DNA of 64,000 nt from Actinomadura violacea (GTDB lineage: Bacteria; Actinomycetota; Actinomycetes; Streptosporangiales; Streptosporangiaceae), in assembly GCF_017573465.1 (NCBI RefSeq), contig NZ_JAGEPF010000009.1, positions 62,001-126,000 on the forward strand, written 5' to 3'. Below, piece after piece: positions 1 through 8,799 of the stretch. A program made the translations under genes and the position numbers. The notes beneath the pieces are model-generated. The model worked only from the letters and a program-made list of their open reading frames with translations, was not told where the DNA came from and made no database searches. Position 1 is the stretch's first letter, and the number at the start of each line of letters is the position of its first letter.

Positions 1-320
1 TTGTGCGCGTCCGACCCGTACTGCAGGATCGTCGGCGCGACGGAGTTCAGCGTGATGAGCGGGTAGGTGACCTCGGCGCGGGCGATCTCGTTGGCGAAGA
101 TGGTCTGCTCGACGGGGCCGAAGCCGCGGCCGCCGTACTCCTTCGGCAGCGCGACGCCGAGCATCCCGTCGCGCCCGAGGCGCCTGCAGTGCTCCAGGTA
201 GGCGGGGCCGAACGGGTCGGCGCCGATCGCGGCGCGCTGCTCGGCGGTCAGGCAGTTCTCGAAGTACTCGCGCAGCTCGGCGCGGAGCTTCTTCTGCTCC
301 CCGGTCAGGTCGATGAACAT
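1..320 (-). CDS. fadE29: Acyl-CoA dehydrogenase, FadE29/ChsE2-like (5' part only)
   Basis: Only the N-terminal ~106 residues lie in the window; the gene continues past the left edge. The start (MFIDLTGEQKKLRAELREYF) and the stretch GRDGMLGVALPKEYGGRGFGPVEQ match the N-terminus I recall for mycobacterial FadE29 (ChsE2), an FAD acyl-CoA dehydrogenase subunit that dehydrogenates the shortened cholesterol side-chain CoA ester as a heterotetramer with FadE28. The ATG follows directly on the stop of the upstream fadE28-like gene, and a GGAGG lies in that gene's last codons, so the two are probably translationally coupled. The FAD/catalytic C-terminal half cannot be inspected. Confidence 0.85.
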   Translation of the reverse strand, partial: MFIDLTGEQKKLRAELREYFENCLTAEQRAAIGADPFGPAYLEHCRRLGRDGMLGVALPKEYGGRGFGPVEQTIFANEIARAEVTYPLITLNSVAPTILQYGSDAH

Positions 321-1427
321 TCAGGCCTCCTGGGCGATGAGCGCGCCGAGTGAGTCGAGCCGGTCTTCCGCGCCGCCGAGCAGGTGCCCGGCCTGCTTGC
401 CCCAGGCGAAGTACCGGTGCAGCGGGTAGGTGATGTCGAGGCCGATGCCGCCGTGCAGGTGCTGGCAGGTGTAGAGCGCCTTCACGACGGGGTCGCACGC
501 GTTGTAGGCGGCGATGGTGAGCAGCTCCTCGGCGTCGGCGGCGCCCTCGGCGAGCCGCCACACGCCGGCCCAGACGGCCACGTCCAGCGCGCGCTTGGCG
601 ATGTAGACGTCGCTGATCTGCATGGTGACGGCCTGGAACTGCGCGAGCGCCCGCTCGAACTGCTCGCGGGTCTTGGTGTACTCCTTGGTGAGCTCCAGCG
701 CGCCCTCGATGACGCCGGACGACAGCGCGACCGCGCCCGCGACGGCGGACAGCCGCAGGGTGTCCCAGGCGGCGCCGTCGGCGGTCCCGCCGAGCAGGGC
801 GCCGGCGCCGGCGCGGACGCCGTCGAGCGCGACGCGCGACAGCGGCTCGGTCGTCGCGGAGTGCTGCGGGGTGATCGTCGCGGCGGACGGCTCGACGAGG
901 AAGACCCCGATGCCGGCGCCCTCGACCCGCGCCGGGACGAGGATCCGCGCCGCCTCTTGCGCGTAGGGGACGAACGTCTTCACGCCGTCGAGCACGTAGC
1001 CGTCGCCGTCGCGCCGGGCCGTGGCCGCGACCTCGCCGGCCGGGCCGACCTCGCGGTACGCGCCGGTCAGCACGGTCTCGCCCTCGGCCAGCGGCCCGAG
1101 CAGCGCGCGCTGCTCGGCGGTGCCGTGCTTGGCGATCGGGACGGCCGCGAGCGCCAGCGAGGCGTAGGCGGGGATCGGCGCCGTCCGCGCGCCGGCCTCG
1201 CGGAGGATCACCGCGAGCTCGACCGGGCCGAGCCCGGCGCCGCCGGCGTCCTCGGGCAGCACCGCGCCGATCAGCCCGGCCTGCGCGAACGCCTTCCAGG
1301 TGGCGTCGTCATAGGCGGCGCCGCTCTTCTCGAACGCCTCCAGCCGCTCCTGCGCGGCCTCCCGCGCGAGCAGGTCCGCCGCGAGCCCCTTCAGCTCCTG
1401 CTGGGTCTCGTCGAGGTTGAAGTCCAC
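321..1427 (-). CDS. fadE28: Acyl-CoA dehydrogenase, FadE28/ChsE1-like
   Basis: A 368-residue acyl-CoA dehydrogenase-fold protein. The C-terminal stretch (QHLHGGIGLDITYPLHRYF, then LLGGAEDRLDSLG) matches the C-terminus recalled for mycobacterial FadE28 (ChsE1). In that system FadE28 and FadE29 form an alpha2beta2 enzyme acting on the C-22/C-17 side-chain CoA ester of cholesterol. Gene order (fadE28 then fadE29) is the same as in Mycobacterium. The start is GTG at 1427 with GGGAG upstream. A KstR-type box lies about 55 bp upstream and a KstR-like gene is divergent, so KstR repression is inferred. The sterol role rests on homology and context. Confidence 0.88.
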   Translation of the reverse strand: MDFNLDETQQELKGLAADLLAREAAQERLEAFEKSGAAYDDATWKAFAQAGLIGAVLPEDAGGAGLGPVELAVILREAGARTAPIPAYASLALAAVPIAKHGTAEQRALLGPLAEGETVLTGAYREVGPAGEVAATARRDGDGYVLDGVKTFVPYAQEAARILVPARVEGAGIGVFLVEPSAATITPQHSATTEPLSRVALDGVRAGAGALLGGTADGAAWDTLRLSAVAGAVALSSGVIEGALELTKEYTKTREQFERALAQFQAVTMQISDVYIAKRALDVAVWAGVWRLAEGAADAEELLTIAAYNACDPVVKALYTCQHLHGGIGLDITYPLHRYFAWGKQAGHLLGGAEDRLDSLGALIAQEA

Positions 1428-1481
1428 TCATCCGCTCCCTTCCTGGCGCGGCCGGCCGGACGGACGCCCACGGCGAAAAAG

Positions 1482-1495
1482 TAGAACAGATTCTA
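1482..1495. promoter_or_regulatory. KstR-type operator (chsE1 promoter)
   Basis: TAGAACAGATTCTA differs at one position from the KstR consensus TAGAACnnGTTCTA. It lies upstream of the fadE28-like gene in the region shared with the divergent KstR-like regulator. Confidence 0.75.
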
Positions 1496-1606
1496 GTCTG
1501 TGTCCAGCGGCGTGACCGGCATCGCCGAAACGCGGATTCACCTAGCAAGTAAGGGTTCGGTGACCACCCGGCGGGCCCCCGATCGGCGACCCGCCGCGGC
1601 CAATCA

Positions 1607-1620
1607 GATAACAGGTTCTC
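1607..1620. promoter_or_regulatory. Possible second KstR box (kstR promoter)
   Basis: GATAACAGGTTCTC keeps the AACnnGTT core of the KstR site but loses the outer bases. It lies about 65 bp upstream of the kstR start, where an autoregulatory site would be expected. The site is weaker than the others in the window. Confidence 0.4.
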
Positions 1621-1685
1621 GCGCGACCTGTACGCTGGAGGCCGGAGCGGCGCCCGAAGCGGGCGCCCGCGCGAGGAGGATGACC

Positions 1686-2333
1686 GTGACCGCAGAGCCG
1701 ACAGTGACCGGGGACGAGCCTTCGGGCGGCGCCGCGGCGGACCGGCGGGCGGGCCAGGCCGCGGGGCAGGGCGTGCGCTCGCGCAGCCAGCACCAGCGGC
1801 GCAAGCGTATCGTCCAGGCCGCCGCCGCGCTGGCCTCCCGCGGCGGCATCGAGGCGATGCAGATGCGCACCGTCGCCGAGCGCGCCGGCGTCGCGCTCGG
1901 CACGCTCTACCGCTACTTCCCGTCCAAGATGGACCTGGTCGTCGCGGTCGTCAGCGAGGAGATCGACCTCCTGGAGGGCAGCATCGAGCGCCGCCCGCCG
2001 CGCGGCGGCACGGCCGCCGAGCGCACCGTCGAGGTGCTGATGCGCGCGACGCGCGGGCTGATGCGCGAGCCCGAGCTCGCCGAGGCGCTGATCCGCTCGC
2101 TGCTGCTGTCGGACGTCAAGACCGACTTCAGCGAGCGGATGACGAACCTGATGCTGCGCGCCGCGGTCGGCCCGGCCGGCGGCGTCCCGGCCGACGACCG
2201 GCGCCGCGTCGTCGCCCGCGCGCTGTCGTCGGTGTGGACGATGGAGATGATCGAGATGCTGCGCGGCCAGGCGACCGCCGAGGTGATCCAGGCCCGGCTG
2301 GAGATCTCCGCCGACCGCCTCCTCACCGACTGA
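1686..2333 (+). CDS. kstR: TetR-family repressor of sterol catabolism, KstR-like
   Basis: A 215-residue TetR regulator. The N-terminal HTH region (QRRKRIVQAAAALASRGG, then MRTVAERAGVALGTLYRYFP) closely follows mycobacterial KstR, which represses cholesterol catabolic genes until a CoA-thioester inducer binds. The C-terminal ligand domain is less conserved. I chose GTG 1686 because AGGAGG (1675-1680) is spaced correctly; the overlapping ATG at 1680 is the alternative and the reading frame extends further upstream. The gene is divergent from the fadE28/fadE29 pair. KstR-type boxes recur at 30.7, 30.9, 32.3, 35.1 and 42.1 kb, which fits this gene being their local regulator. An 8-bp hairpin (2318-2338) overlaps the stop codon. 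Confidence 0.88.
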   Translation: MTAEPTVTGDEPSGGAAADRRAGQAAGQGVRSRSQHQRRKRIVQAAAALASRGGIEAMQMRTVAERAGVALGTLYRYFPSKMDLVVAVVSEEIDLLEGSIERRPPRGGTAAERTVEVLMRATRGLMREPELAEALIRSLLLSDVKTDFSERMTNLMLRAAVGPAGGVPADDRRRVVARALSSVWTMEMIEMLRGQATAEVIQARLEISADRLLTD

Positions 2334-2448
2334 GGAGGGCCCCGCACGCCCGCCGGAGCCCCGTCCTTTCCCGTGTGCGGCCGGTCACCGCGCACTACTG
2401 TGGGACGCGACCGGGCGGACGGAACCGGCGGACAGGGAAGGTGTGCCA

Positions 2449-2682
2449 GTGACCGAGCAGGAGCCGATCCTCAGCGACGGGGTCATCATCGAGTTCATCG
2501 ATGGCAAGGACGTTCCCGTCCAGCACAAGGACTTCGGCGACCGCGCCGTCGTGATGCGCGACGCGAAGAACCCCGAGGGCCCCATCCTGTACTTCACCGA
2601 GGCCGAGTGGGACGCCTTCATCGCCGGGGTCAAGGACGGCGAGTTCGACGACCTCCTGGAGGAGGAGCCCGCCGAGGGCTGA
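2449..2682 (+). CDS. DUF397 domain protein
   Basis: A small acidic protein of 77 residues. Its second half (VVMRDAKNPEGPILYF, then TEAEWDAFIAGVKDGEFD) is the typical DUF397 ending. DUF397 proteins are common in actinomycetes and usually sit next to an XRE-type HTH gene (the bldB/whiJ-like arrangement); no such partner is adjacent here. GTG 2449 is preferred over GTG 2443 because GGGAAGG lies 7 nt upstream of it. Molecular function is unknown. It converges with the allantoicase gene across 36 bp. Confidence 0.75.
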   Translation: MTEQEPILSDGVIIEFIDGKDVPVQHKDFGDRAVVMRDAKNPEGPILYFTEAEWDAFIAGVKDGEFDDLLEEEPAEG

Positions 2683-2718
2683 CGCCCCCGGCCGCCGGGC
2701 GCCCCGGAGCCCCCCGGA

Positions 2719-3699
2719 TCAGGCGCCCGGCCGCAGGTCGTCCCAGCGGCCCGCCAGGGACCGTTCCGCCGCCGGCGTGAGGCTCCCCCACAGGCGCAGG
2801 CGGGCCAGGCCGCCGTCGGGGTGGATGTTCACCCGGACGTGGGAGACCTCGGGCGTCTCGACGCGGAACCGGTGCCGGGCGTCCGGCTGGAGGCGGGTCC
2901 GCGGCAGCAGCGTCGTACCGTCCGGCGTGGTGAGGGAGACCTCGGCGGGCGCGTTGAACTTCAGGTTCGTGGTGTCGACCTCGGCCAGCCGGATCGTCCC
3001 CGGAGCGGCCAGCCGGACCACCGCCCATTCGTTGCCGGGCTCGCGGCGACGCGCGGTCTCCCAGCCCTCCGCCTGGTTGCGCGCGAGGCCGGGGAACAGC
3101 ATGTTGTCCGGCGACGAGTAGAACATGTTCGAGCATTCGACGACGCGGGCGCCGTTCTCCAGGGCGGCCAGGTCGACGGTGAGGCCGGTGAGGTGCGCGG
3201 GGTCGGGGACGACCTCGCCGTGCACGCGGAGCCGCGCGATCCCGCCGTCCGGGAACATGTTCAGCCGGACATGGGTGACGAGCCGCTCGGCGTCCACCGG
3301 GAACGCGTGCACGGTGTCGCCCCGCAGCGGGCTCTTCGGGACGATCTCCACCCATTCGGCGCCGGACGGGTCGCCGGGGTGCCCGTCCACCGCGCACGCC
3401 TCGACGGACGCGTGCGGCGGGTAGTTGCCCTTGAACCAGGCGGTGTCGATGACGACGCCGCGGACGACGCCGGGCAGGCCGAGCCGGATCAGCGCCCAGT
3501 CGTGGCCGGGCTCGCGGCGGCGGCGCGTCTCCCACCCGTCGTACTCCTGGCCCTTCGGCCCGAACGTCTCGGGCCGGAACGCCGGCGCCCACGGGTTGAT
3601 CAGGTTCTCCTTCTCCTCGAAGGACTCGTCGCTGGCGGCCGTGACCGAGCCGCCGAGGGTGCGGACGGCGAGGTCGGGAAGGGTGGTGAAGTCGGTCAA
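2719..3699 (-). CDS. alc: Allantoicase
   Basis: A 326-residue protein built of two similar jelly-roll repeats. Repeat signatures occur twice: EYDGWETRRRREPGHDWALI with EGWETARRREPGNEWAVV, and VRLNMFPDGGIARLRVHG with VRVNIHPDGGLARLRLWG. This is the allantoicase architecture: hydrolysis of allantoate to ureidoglycolate and urea. The start is TTG 3699, with AAGGAG 5 nt upstream. The TTGA overlap with the allantoinase stop shows translational coupling. It is the last gene of the purine block. No ureidoglycolate lyase is nearby, so either this enzyme or a distant gene must handle ureidoglycolate. Confidence 0.93.
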   Translation of the reverse strand: MTDFTTLPDLAVRTLGGSVTAASDESFEEKENLINPWAPAFRPETFGPKGQEYDGWETRRRREPGHDWALIRLGLPGVVRGVVIDTAWFKGNYPPHASVEACAVDGHPGDPSGAEWVEIVPKSPLRGDTVHAFPVDAERLVTHVRLNMFPDGGIARLRVHGEVVPDPAHLTGLTVDLAALENGARVVECSNMFYSSPDNMLFPGLARNQAEGWETARRREPGNEWAVVRLAAPGTIRLAEVDTTNLKFNAPAEVSLTTPDGTTLLPRTRLQPDARHRFRVETPEVSHVRVNIHPDGGLARLRLWGSLTPAAERSLAGRWDDLRPGA

Positions 3700-5003
3700 G
3701 GGGTCTCCTTTCGGGTGAGCATGCGGCCGGCCGGCGCGTCGCCGGCGAGGGCGCCGCGCAGCCAGGTCGCCCGGACGGTCCCGGTGAGGGTGCGGCCCCC
3801 GTACGGGGTGATCGGGTGGCGGTGGCGCAGCCGGGACGGGTCGACGGTGAACGGCGCGTCGGGGTCGAACGCGACGAGGTCGGCGTCGTTGCCGACGGCG
3901 ATGCGGCCCTTGCCGGAGACGGCGGCGAGCGCGGCCGGTCCCTCGGCCATCCAGCGGACGACGTCCGCGAGGTCGTGCCCGCGCGCGCGGGCGGCCGTCC
4001 AGACGGCGGGGAGGCCGAGCTGGAGGGACGATATGCCGCCCCACGCGGTGGCGAAGTCGCCCTGCTTCAGGTCGGGCGTGGACGGCGAGTGGTCGCTGAC
4101 CACGCAGGAGATGACGCCGGAAGCGAGCCCCTGCCAGAGCGCGTCGCGGTTGGCGGGGTCGCGGATCGGCGGGCAGCACTTGTAAGCGGGCCCTCCAGCC
4201 TCGTCGGCGGACAGGACGAGGTAGTGGGGGCAGGTCTCGGCGGTGACGGGCAGGCCGTCCGCCTGGGCCTTGGCGAGGGGTTCGAGGCAGTCGGCGGCGG
4301 ACAGGTGCAGGATGTGGGCGCGCACGCCGGTCTCCCCGGCGAGCCGGATGACCTGCTCGACGGCGCGGCGCTCGGCGTCCGGCGGGCGGGAGGCGAGGAA
4401 CGCCGGGTACCCGCCGTCCGCGGGGTCGGTGAGGGCGGACGGGTCCTCGGCGTGCACGATGACGAGGCCGCCGAACGAGGCGATCTCCCGGAACGCCTCG
4501 CGCATCCCGGCGAAGGACAGCGGCGGGAACTCGGGGACGCCGGAGTCGGAGGCGAAGCACTTGAATCCGAACACGCCGCCGTCGTGCAGCGGGCGCAGCG
4601 ACGGAACGTTCCCGGGGATCGCGCCGCCCCAGAACCCGACGTCGACGTGCAGCTTCCCGGCCGCGGCGGCGCGCTTGACCGCGAGCGCGCCCGCCGACAC
4701 GGTCGGCGGCAGCGAGTTCAGCGGCATGTCGATCAGGGTGGTGACGCCGCCCGCCGCGGCGGCGCGGGTCGCGGTCGCGAACCCCTCCCACTCGGTGCGG
4801 CCCGGCTCGTTGACGTGGACGTGGGTGTCGACGAGCCCGGGCAGCAGCGCGGCGGCGCCGAGGTCGGTCTCGAACGCGGCGGGCAGTGGCGCGTCGCGGG
4901 CGGCGATCTCCGCGATGCGGCCGCCCGCGACGGCGACGGCGGCGGGGCGCTCGCCGTCCGGCAGGACGGCCCGCCGGGTCCTGATCACCAGGTCGTAGGT
5001 CAC
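3696..5003 (-). CDS. allB: Allantoinase
   Basis: A 435-residue cyclic amidohydrolase that opens the hydantoin ring of allantoin to give allantoate. Metal ligands are visible: HVHVNEPG after GLVDT, the lysine in GFKCFASDSG (probable carbamylated Lys), HAEDP, HILHLSA, and the aspartate in VVSDHSPSTPDLK. Length is normal for bacterial AllB. The GTG start overlaps the glycerate kinase stop (GTGA), and GGAGGAG lies upstream. It lies between allantoicase and glycerate kinase in the purine operon. Confidence 0.95.
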   Translation of the reverse strand: MTYDLVIRTRRAVLPDGERPAAVAVAGGRIAEIAARDAPLPAAFETDLGAAALLPGLVDTHVHVNEPGRTEWEGFATATRAAAAGGVTTLIDMPLNSLPPTVSAGALAVKRAAAAGKLHVDVGFWGGAIPGNVPSLRPLHDGGVFGFKCFASDSGVPEFPPLSFAGMREAFREIASFGGLVIVHAEDPSALTDPADGGYPAFLASRPPDAERRAVEQVIRLAGETGVRAHILHLSAADCLEPLAKAQADGLPVTAETCPHYLVLSADEAGGPAYKCCPPIRDPANRDALWQGLASGVISCVVSDHSPSTPDLKQGDFATAWGGISSLQLGLPAVWTAARARGHDLADVVRWMAEGPAALAAVSGKGRIAVGNDADLVAFDPDAPFTVDPSRLRHRHPITPYGGRTLTGTVRATWLRGALAGDAPAGRMLTRKETP

Positions 5004-6139
5004 GCGGCTCCTCCCAGGGCGGGCTGGTCGCGGCCGATCCGCTCGGCCAGCCGTTCGAGGAGCGGGCCGGCCTCGGCCATGCACCGCTCCGGATCGGGTT
5101 CGAGGTCGGTGAGCGCGTAGGCGTCCTGGAGCCGCGCCTTGCGCAGCTGCTCGCCGGTCAGCGCGCACCGCCCGGCGACGGCGATCGCGGGGACGCCGAG
5201 CCGGGCCGCGGCGCGGGCGACGCCGACCGGCGCCTTCCCGCGCAGCGACTGCCGGTCGAGCGACCCCTCGCCGGTGATCACCAGCCGGGCGCCGGCGGCG
5301 CGGGCGGCGAAGCCGAGCAGGTCGAGCAGGTAGCCGATGCCGGGCCGGACGGTGGCGCCGAGGAACGCCATCGCGCCGAACCCGGTGCCGCCCGCCGCGC
5401 CCGCGCCCGGCCGGTCCGCCGCGTACGCGCCGAGGTCGCGGCGGGCGACGGCGTCGAGGCGGGCGAGGCCGCGCTCCAGGGCCCGGACGTCCGCCGCGGT
5501 CGCGCCCTTCTGCGGGGCGAAGACCGCGGCGGCGCCGTCCGGGCCGAGGAGCCGGTTGTCGACGTCGCCGGCGACGACGACCGTCACGCCGCGCAGCCGG
5601 GCCGGCAGGCCGCCCGGGTCGATCGAGGCGAGCGAGCGGAGCGCGCCGCCGCCGGGCGGCAGCGGGTCGCCGGCGGCGTCCAGGAACCGGGCGCCGAGCG
5701 CGGCGGCCATCCCGGTGCCGCCGTCGGTGCAGGCGCTGCCGCCGAGGCCGAGGACGATCCGGGTCGCGCCGCGCTCGATCGCCGCCGCGATCAGCTCGCC
5801 GGTCCCCCGGCTGGACGCCGCCAGCGGCGCCGGGGTCCCGCCGGGCAGCCGGCGCAGCCCGGACGCCGCGGCCAGCTCGATCACCGCCGTCCCGTCGCGG
5901 ACGGCGTAGGACGCGGCGACCGGCCGCCCGGTCGGCCCGGACACCTGCGCCCGGACCTCGGTGAACCCGCAGGCCACCGCCGCCTCGACGGTGCCGTCCC
6001 CGCCGTCGGCGACGGGCAGCCGGGCGAGGGGCACGTGCGGGGCGGCCCGCGCGAGCCCGGCCGCGAGGTGCCCGGCGACCTGCGCGGCGGTCAGCGAGCC
6101 CTTGAACTTGTCGGGCGCGATCAGCACGTGACCCCGCAC
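5000..6139 (-). CDS. glxK: Glycerate 2-kinase (GlxK/GarK family)
   Basis: A 379-residue class II glycerate kinase: D-glycerate + ATP to 2-phosphoglycerate. Family marks are the N-terminal APDKFKGSLTAAQV, ADGGDGTVEA, GLGGSACTDGGTGMAAALGA and GEGSLDRQS. The start is GTG 6139 behind GAGGAGG. It would feed glycerate made by the neighbouring carboligase and tartronate-semialdehyde reductase into glycolysis, closing the glyoxylate branch of purine breakdown. Confidence 0.94.
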   Translation of the reverse strand: MRGHVLIAPDKFKGSLTAAQVAGHLAAGLARAAPHVPLARLPVADGGDGTVEAAVACGFTEVRAQVSGPTGRPVAASYAVRDGTAVIELAAASGLRRLPGGTPAPLAASSRGTGELIAAAIERGATRIVLGLGGSACTDGGTGMAAALGARFLDAAGDPLPPGGGALRSLASIDPGGLPARLRGVTVVVAGDVDNRLLGPDGAAAVFAPQKGATAADVRALERGLARLDAVARRDLGAYAADRPGAGAAGGTGFGAMAFLGATVRPGIGYLLDLLGFAARAAGARLVITGEGSLDRQSLRGKAPVGVARAAARLGVPAIAVAGRCALTGEQLRKARLQDAYALTDLEPDPERCMAEAGPLLERLAERIGRDQPALGGAA

Positions 6140-6172
6140 GCGCGCCTCCTCTCCGGGGTTGCAGGGACGGGA

Positions 6173-7888
6173 CTACGGGACGGGTTCGTACTCGCGGACG
6201 TCGTCGATCCGGACTCCGTTGGCGGTGTCGGCCTCCCGTTCGATCATGATCTCGACGAGGACGGGCCGGGAGGTGCGGGCGGCCTCCTTGCGCGCCCACT
6301 CCAGCGCGGGCCGGACGTCGCCGGGCTCCAGCACCCGGCGGCCGGCGCAGCCGTACGCCTCCATGATCTTGACGTTGTCGGCGCCGTGCTCGTCGTAGCG
6401 GATGTCGACCTCGTAGTTCATCGCGTAGCCGCCGTGGTCCTGCGCCATCCGGATCAGCCCGAGGTACTCGTTGTTCAGCATGATCAGCACGAACGGGACG
6501 TCGTACTGCGCGGCGACCGCCAGCTCCTCGACGAGGAACTGGAACGAGTAGTCGCCGACGATGCCGACGACCTCGGCGTCCGGCTCGGTGCGGGCGAGCG
6601 CGGTCTTCACGCCGATCGCGGCGGGGATCTCCCAGCCGAGCGGCCCGGCCTGCCCGCACACCTGGTAGTGCCGGGGCTTGGCGGCCTTCTGGTGCTGCCC
6701 GCCCCAGATCTGGTACAGCCCGATCGCGGTGACGAAGTAGGTGTCGGGGCCGTAGAACTCGTTGATCTCCTTGTAGACGCGCGGCGCCTTGATCGGGACG
6801 TCGTCGAAGTCCTCGCGCCGGGTCAGCGTCGCCTTCAGCTCCCGGACCCGCGCGGCCCAGTCCCCGGCGGGACGCCCGGCGCCGCGCTCGCGCGCCAGGT
6901 CGATGACGGCGCGGAGGAACAGCCTCGTGTCCGACACGATTCCGAGGTCGGGGCCGAACACCTTCCCGATCTGGGTGGGCTCGATGTCGACGTGGATGAA
7001 CGTCCGGCCCTCCCGGTAGACGTCGAGCTGCCCGGTGTGCCGGTCGCCGAACCGGGCGCCGAGCGCCAGGACCAGGTCCGATTCGAGGAACGAGGCGTTG
7101 CCGTACCGCTGCGAGGTCTGCACGCCGGTCATCCCCGCGTACAGCGGATGGTCCTCGTCCATCGCGCCCTTGCCCATCAGCGTCGCCTGGACGGGCACCT
7201 GCAGCAGTTCGGCCAGCTCCACCAGCTCGGCGTGCGCGTCCGCGAGGATCACGCCGCCGCCCGCGAGGATCAGCGGCCGCTCCGCGGCGAGCAGCAGGTC
7301 GAGGGCCTTCTCGACGCGCGGCGGGTGCGGCTCGACCTTCGCGACGGGCAGCGGCGCGTCGATCGAGGCGTCCCACTCGATCAGCTGCTTCTGCACGTCG
7401 ATCGGCAGGTCGATCAGGACGGGCCCGGGCCGGCCGCTGCGCGCGATCCGGAACGCCTCCCGGAAGATCCACGGCGCCTGCGCGGCCTCCTTGACCTGCA
7501 CCGCCCACTTGGTGACGGGCTCGGCGATCGACACGATGTCGACGGCCTGGAACGCCTCCTGGTGCAGCTTGTCCGACGCGGCCTGCCCGGTGATGCACAG
7601 GATCGGGACGGAGTCGGCGTGCGCGGTGTACAGGCCGGTGATCATGTTGGTGCCGGCCGGCCCGGACGTGCCGATCGCGACGCCGACGCCGCCGGTCGTG
7701 CGCGACCAGCCGTCGGCCATGTGCGTCGCGCCCTCCTCGTGCCGGACGATCAGGTGCGCGATCCCACCGTCCTCCTCCATCGCCTTGTACAGCGGCAGGA
7801 TCGCGGCGCCGGGGCAGCCGTAGACGACGTCCACGCCCTCGGACTTCAGGACCTCGACCACCGCCCGCATGACGGGCATCTTCGGCAT
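6173..7888 (-). CDS. gcl: Glyoxylate carboligase (tartronate-semialdehyde synthase)
   Basis: A 571-residue thiamine-diphosphate enzyme joining two glyoxylates into tartronate semialdehyde and CO2. The three TPP-enzyme domains are intact: GTSGPAGTNMITGLY and DSVPILCITGQA in the N-domain, TLMGKGAMDEDHPLYAGM in the middle domain, and a C-terminal GDYSFQF with NNEYLG as the Mg-TPP motif. Start ATG 7888 has GAAGGAG upstream. Unusually, residue 51 is Glu (VRHEEGATHMADG); E. coli Gcl has Val51 there and is known for lacking the canonical TPP glutamate. Context (hyi, glxR, glxK, allB) supports the Gcl assignment over acetolactate synthase. Confidence 0.9.
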   Translation of the reverse strand: MPKMPVMRAVVEVLKSEGVDVVYGCPGAAILPLYKAMEEDGGIAHLIVRHEEGATHMADGWSRTTGGVGVAIGTSGPAGTNMITGLYTAHADSVPILCITGQAASDKLHQEAFQAVDIVSIAEPVTKWAVQVKEAAQAPWIFREAFRIARSGRPGPVLIDLPIDVQKQLIEWDASIDAPLPVAKVEPHPPRVEKALDLLLAAERPLILAGGGVILADAHAELVELAELLQVPVQATLMGKGAMDEDHPLYAGMTGVQTSQRYGNASFLESDLVLALGARFGDRHTGQLDVYREGRTFIHVDIEPTQIGKVFGPDLGIVSDTRLFLRAVIDLARERGAGRPAGDWAARVRELKATLTRREDFDDVPIKAPRVYKEINEFYGPDTYFVTAIGLYQIWGGQHQKAAKPRHYQVCGQAGPLGWEIPAAIGVKTALARTEPDAEVVGIVGDYSFQFLVEELAVAAQYDVPFVLIMLNNEYLGLIRMAQDHGGYAMNYEVDIRYDEHGADNVKIMEAYGCAGRRVLEPGDVRPALEWARKEAARTSRPVLVEIMIEREADTANGVRIDDVREYEPVP

Positions 7889-7914
7889 GATGCTTCTCCT
7901 TCGGTTCCGGGTGG

Positions 7915-8799
7915 TCAGGCGGCCGTGCGGCCGGAGAGGTCCTCGACGACCTTCAGCAGCGCGGAGTGGTCGAGGGAGCCGTAGCCGCGGGCGCGGGCGG
8001 CGGCGATGAGCTGGGCGACCATGCCCGTCATCGGCAGCGACACCTCGGCGGAGCGGGCGGCGGCGGTCGCGATGCCCATGTCCTTGTGGTGCAGGTCGAT
8101 GCGGAAGCCGGGGGCGAACTCGCGGTCCAGCATCGACGCGCGCTTGAGGTCGAGGATGCGGCTGGCGGCGAGCCCGCCGGCGATCACGTCGATGCCGGCG
8201 CGGGCGTCCACGCCGGCCGCCTCCATGAGCACGATCGCCTCGGCGACCAGCGCGTACGTGCCGCCGACGATCAGCTGGTTGGCGGCCTTGACGTACTGGC
8301 CCGCGCCGCTGCCGCCGACCCGCTCGACGGTCCTGCCGACCGCCTCGAAGACCGGCGCGGCGGCGTCGGCGTCCGCCTCGTCCCCGCCGACCATGATCGA
8401 CAGGACGGCGTCCCGCGCGCCCTTCTCGCCGCCGCTGACCGGCGCGTCCAGCACCCGCAGCCCGCGCTCCCGCCCGGCCTCGGCGACCTTGATCGACGTC
8501 TCCGGCCGGATGGTGGAGAAGTCGATGCACAGCGTGCCGGGCGCGGCGTTCTCCAGGACGCCGTCCGGGCCGAAGTACACGGCCTCGACGTGCTCGTCCT
8601 GCGGCAGCATCGTGACGACGACGTCCGCGCCGGCGACCGCGGCCGGAACCCCGTCCGCCGCCGAGCCGCCCGCGGCGACGAGCGCGTCCACGCCCTTCGC
8701 GACGACGTCGTAGCCGGTCACGTCGTGGCCCGCGCGGACCAGGTGGGCGGCCATCGGCACGCCCATGATGCCGAGTCCGATGAATCCGATCTTGCTCAT
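7915..8799 (-). CDS. glxR: 2-hydroxy-3-oxopropionate (tartronate-semialdehyde) reductase
   Basis: A 294-residue beta-hydroxyacid dehydrogenase reducing tartronate semialdehyde to D-glycerate with NAD(P)H. Visible are the Rossmann motif GFIGLGIMGVPMAAHL, the substrate motif DAPVSGGEKGA, and the catalytic lysine in GSGAGQYVKAANQLIV. The start ATG 8799 (MSKIGFIG) overlaps the hyi stop as ATGA, with GGAGAAG upstream; a longer in-frame start at 8820 is less likely. It acts between gcl and glxK in the glyoxylate-to-glycerate route. Confidence 0.93.
   Translation of the reverse strand: MSKIGFIGLGIMGVPMAAHLVRAGHDVTGYDVVAKGVDALVAAGGSAADGVPAAVAGADVVVTMLPQDEHVEAVYFGPDGVLENAAPGTLCIDFSTIRPETSIKVAEAGRERGLRVLDAPVSGGEKGARDAVLSIMVGGDEADADAAAPVFEAVGRTVERVGGSGAGQYVKAANQLIVGGTYALVAEAIVLMEAAGVDARAGIDVIAGGLAASRILDLKRASMLDREFAPGFRIDLHHKDMGIATAAARSAEVSLPMTGMVAQLIAAARARGYGSLDHSALLKVVEDLSGRTAA

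Noticed and set aside
384..1484. Long open frame opposite the fadE28-like gene
   Set aside because: It is antisense to a clear acyl-CoA dehydrogenase and has Arg/Gly/Ala-rich, low-complexity content typical of GC-rich shadow frames.
6035..7984. 649-codon open frame on the plus strand opposite glycerate kinase and gcl
   Set aside because: It is antisense to two well-supported enzymes and shows no recognisable domain.
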